Positions 5,672-5,874 of a DNA stretch of 5,874 bases are shown here, one piece after another. Source of the DNA: Desulfuromonadaceae bacterium (GTDB taxonomy: Bacteria; Desulfobacterota; Desulfuromonadia; Desulfuromonadales; SZUA-540); assembly GCA_003250235.1 (NCBI GenBank), contig QKGY01000019.1, positions 1 through 5,874 of the forward strand, read 5' to 3'. The stretch's first letter is position 1. Each line of letters starts with the position of its first letter. The notes beneath the pieces were generated by a model. That model saw only the letters and a list, made by a program, of their open reading frames with translations, did not search any database and had not been told where the DNA came from. Position numbers and translations under genes: made by a program.

Positions 5672-5874
5672 CAGATCTTGTCATCCCCCAGGTAGGCGGT
5701 GATGACCGCCGGGTGGTTGCGGATATGTTCCGGAGTCCCTTCGGCGATGGTCTGGCCGAAGTCGATGACCTTGATCCGCTGGCAGAGTTCCATCATCACG
5801 TCCATGTGATGTTCGATCATCCAGATGGTGACGTCGAACGTCTCGTGGATCCAGCGCACCAGCCGGATCAGCTC
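5671..5874 (-). CDS. livG: branched-chain amino acid ABC transporter ATPase LivG (C-terminal part)
   Basis: Only the last 67 residues lie inside the window; the gene continues beyond the right edge, so Walker A, signature and Walker B are not visible. What can be seen is the end of the nucleotide-binding domain, with the H-loop in TIWMIEHHMDVMM (His at visible residue 22), then VIDFGQTIAEGTPEHI and the C-terminal tail NHPAVITAYLGDD, the short extension typical of LivG-type ATPases. Its product pairs with LivF under the LivH/LivM permeases. The stop TGA overlaps the livF ATG by one base. A GTG at 5859 could be misread as a start, but the frame is open to the window edge and the conserved domain clearly extends upstream. 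Confidence 0.92.
   Translation of the reverse strand, partial: ELIRLVRWIHETFDVTIWMIEHHMDVMMELCQRIKVIDFGQTIAEGTPEHIRNHPAVITAYLGDDKI

Noticed and set aside
4904..5695. 263-codon open frame on the plus strand
   Set aside because: It lies antisense to livF, which has all ABC ATPase motifs. Its translation is low-complexity Ala/Gly/Leu/Val/Glu-rich sequence typical of the reverse of a GC-rich gene, without domain motifs.

Overview
The window looks like a bacterial chromosome segment: an accessory stretch of moderate-GC genes lies between GC-rich housekeeping-type genes. The closely packed livG/livF pair (branched-chain amino acid ABC transporter) and the DUF815-type ATPase suit a proteobacterium or relative. 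A Desulfuromonas/Geobacter-like deltaproteobacterium is my guess, from overall gene style only. There are no rRNA or tRNA genes, CRISPR arrays or recognisable transposases.

Left part (1-1277): a 310-base non-coding leader carries a very good sigma70-type promoter (TTGACA, 17-base spacer, TATACA). It is followed by a plus-strand gene for a DUF815-family P-loop ATPase (311-1189) and a strong bidirectional hairpin terminator (1239-1277).

Middle part (about 1278-4861): four genes, all on the minus strand, separated by gaps of 66-90 bases. In transcription order they encode a 141-residue protein of unknown function, an isochorismatase-like cysteine hydrolase, a probable PD-(D/E)XK nuclease-fold protein, and a secreted or periplasmic TPR-repeat protein. 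Base composition and codon use look less GC-rich than in the flanking genes. The first three lack a convincing Shine-Dalgarno sequence. In two gaps the stop codon of the upstream gene lies in an xxATAAC box, and a GTTA box precedes the next ATG. This resembles an integron cassette layout (attC sites), but the internal pairing is weak and no integrase is in view, so it is a hypothesis only.

Right part (4862-5874): a second bidirectional terminator (4862-4898) follows livF (4946-5671). livF overlaps by one base the 3' end of livG, which runs off the window edge. These two ATPases energise the LivHM permease. The accessory genes are therefore bracketed by a terminator on each side, which would insulate them from their neighbours.
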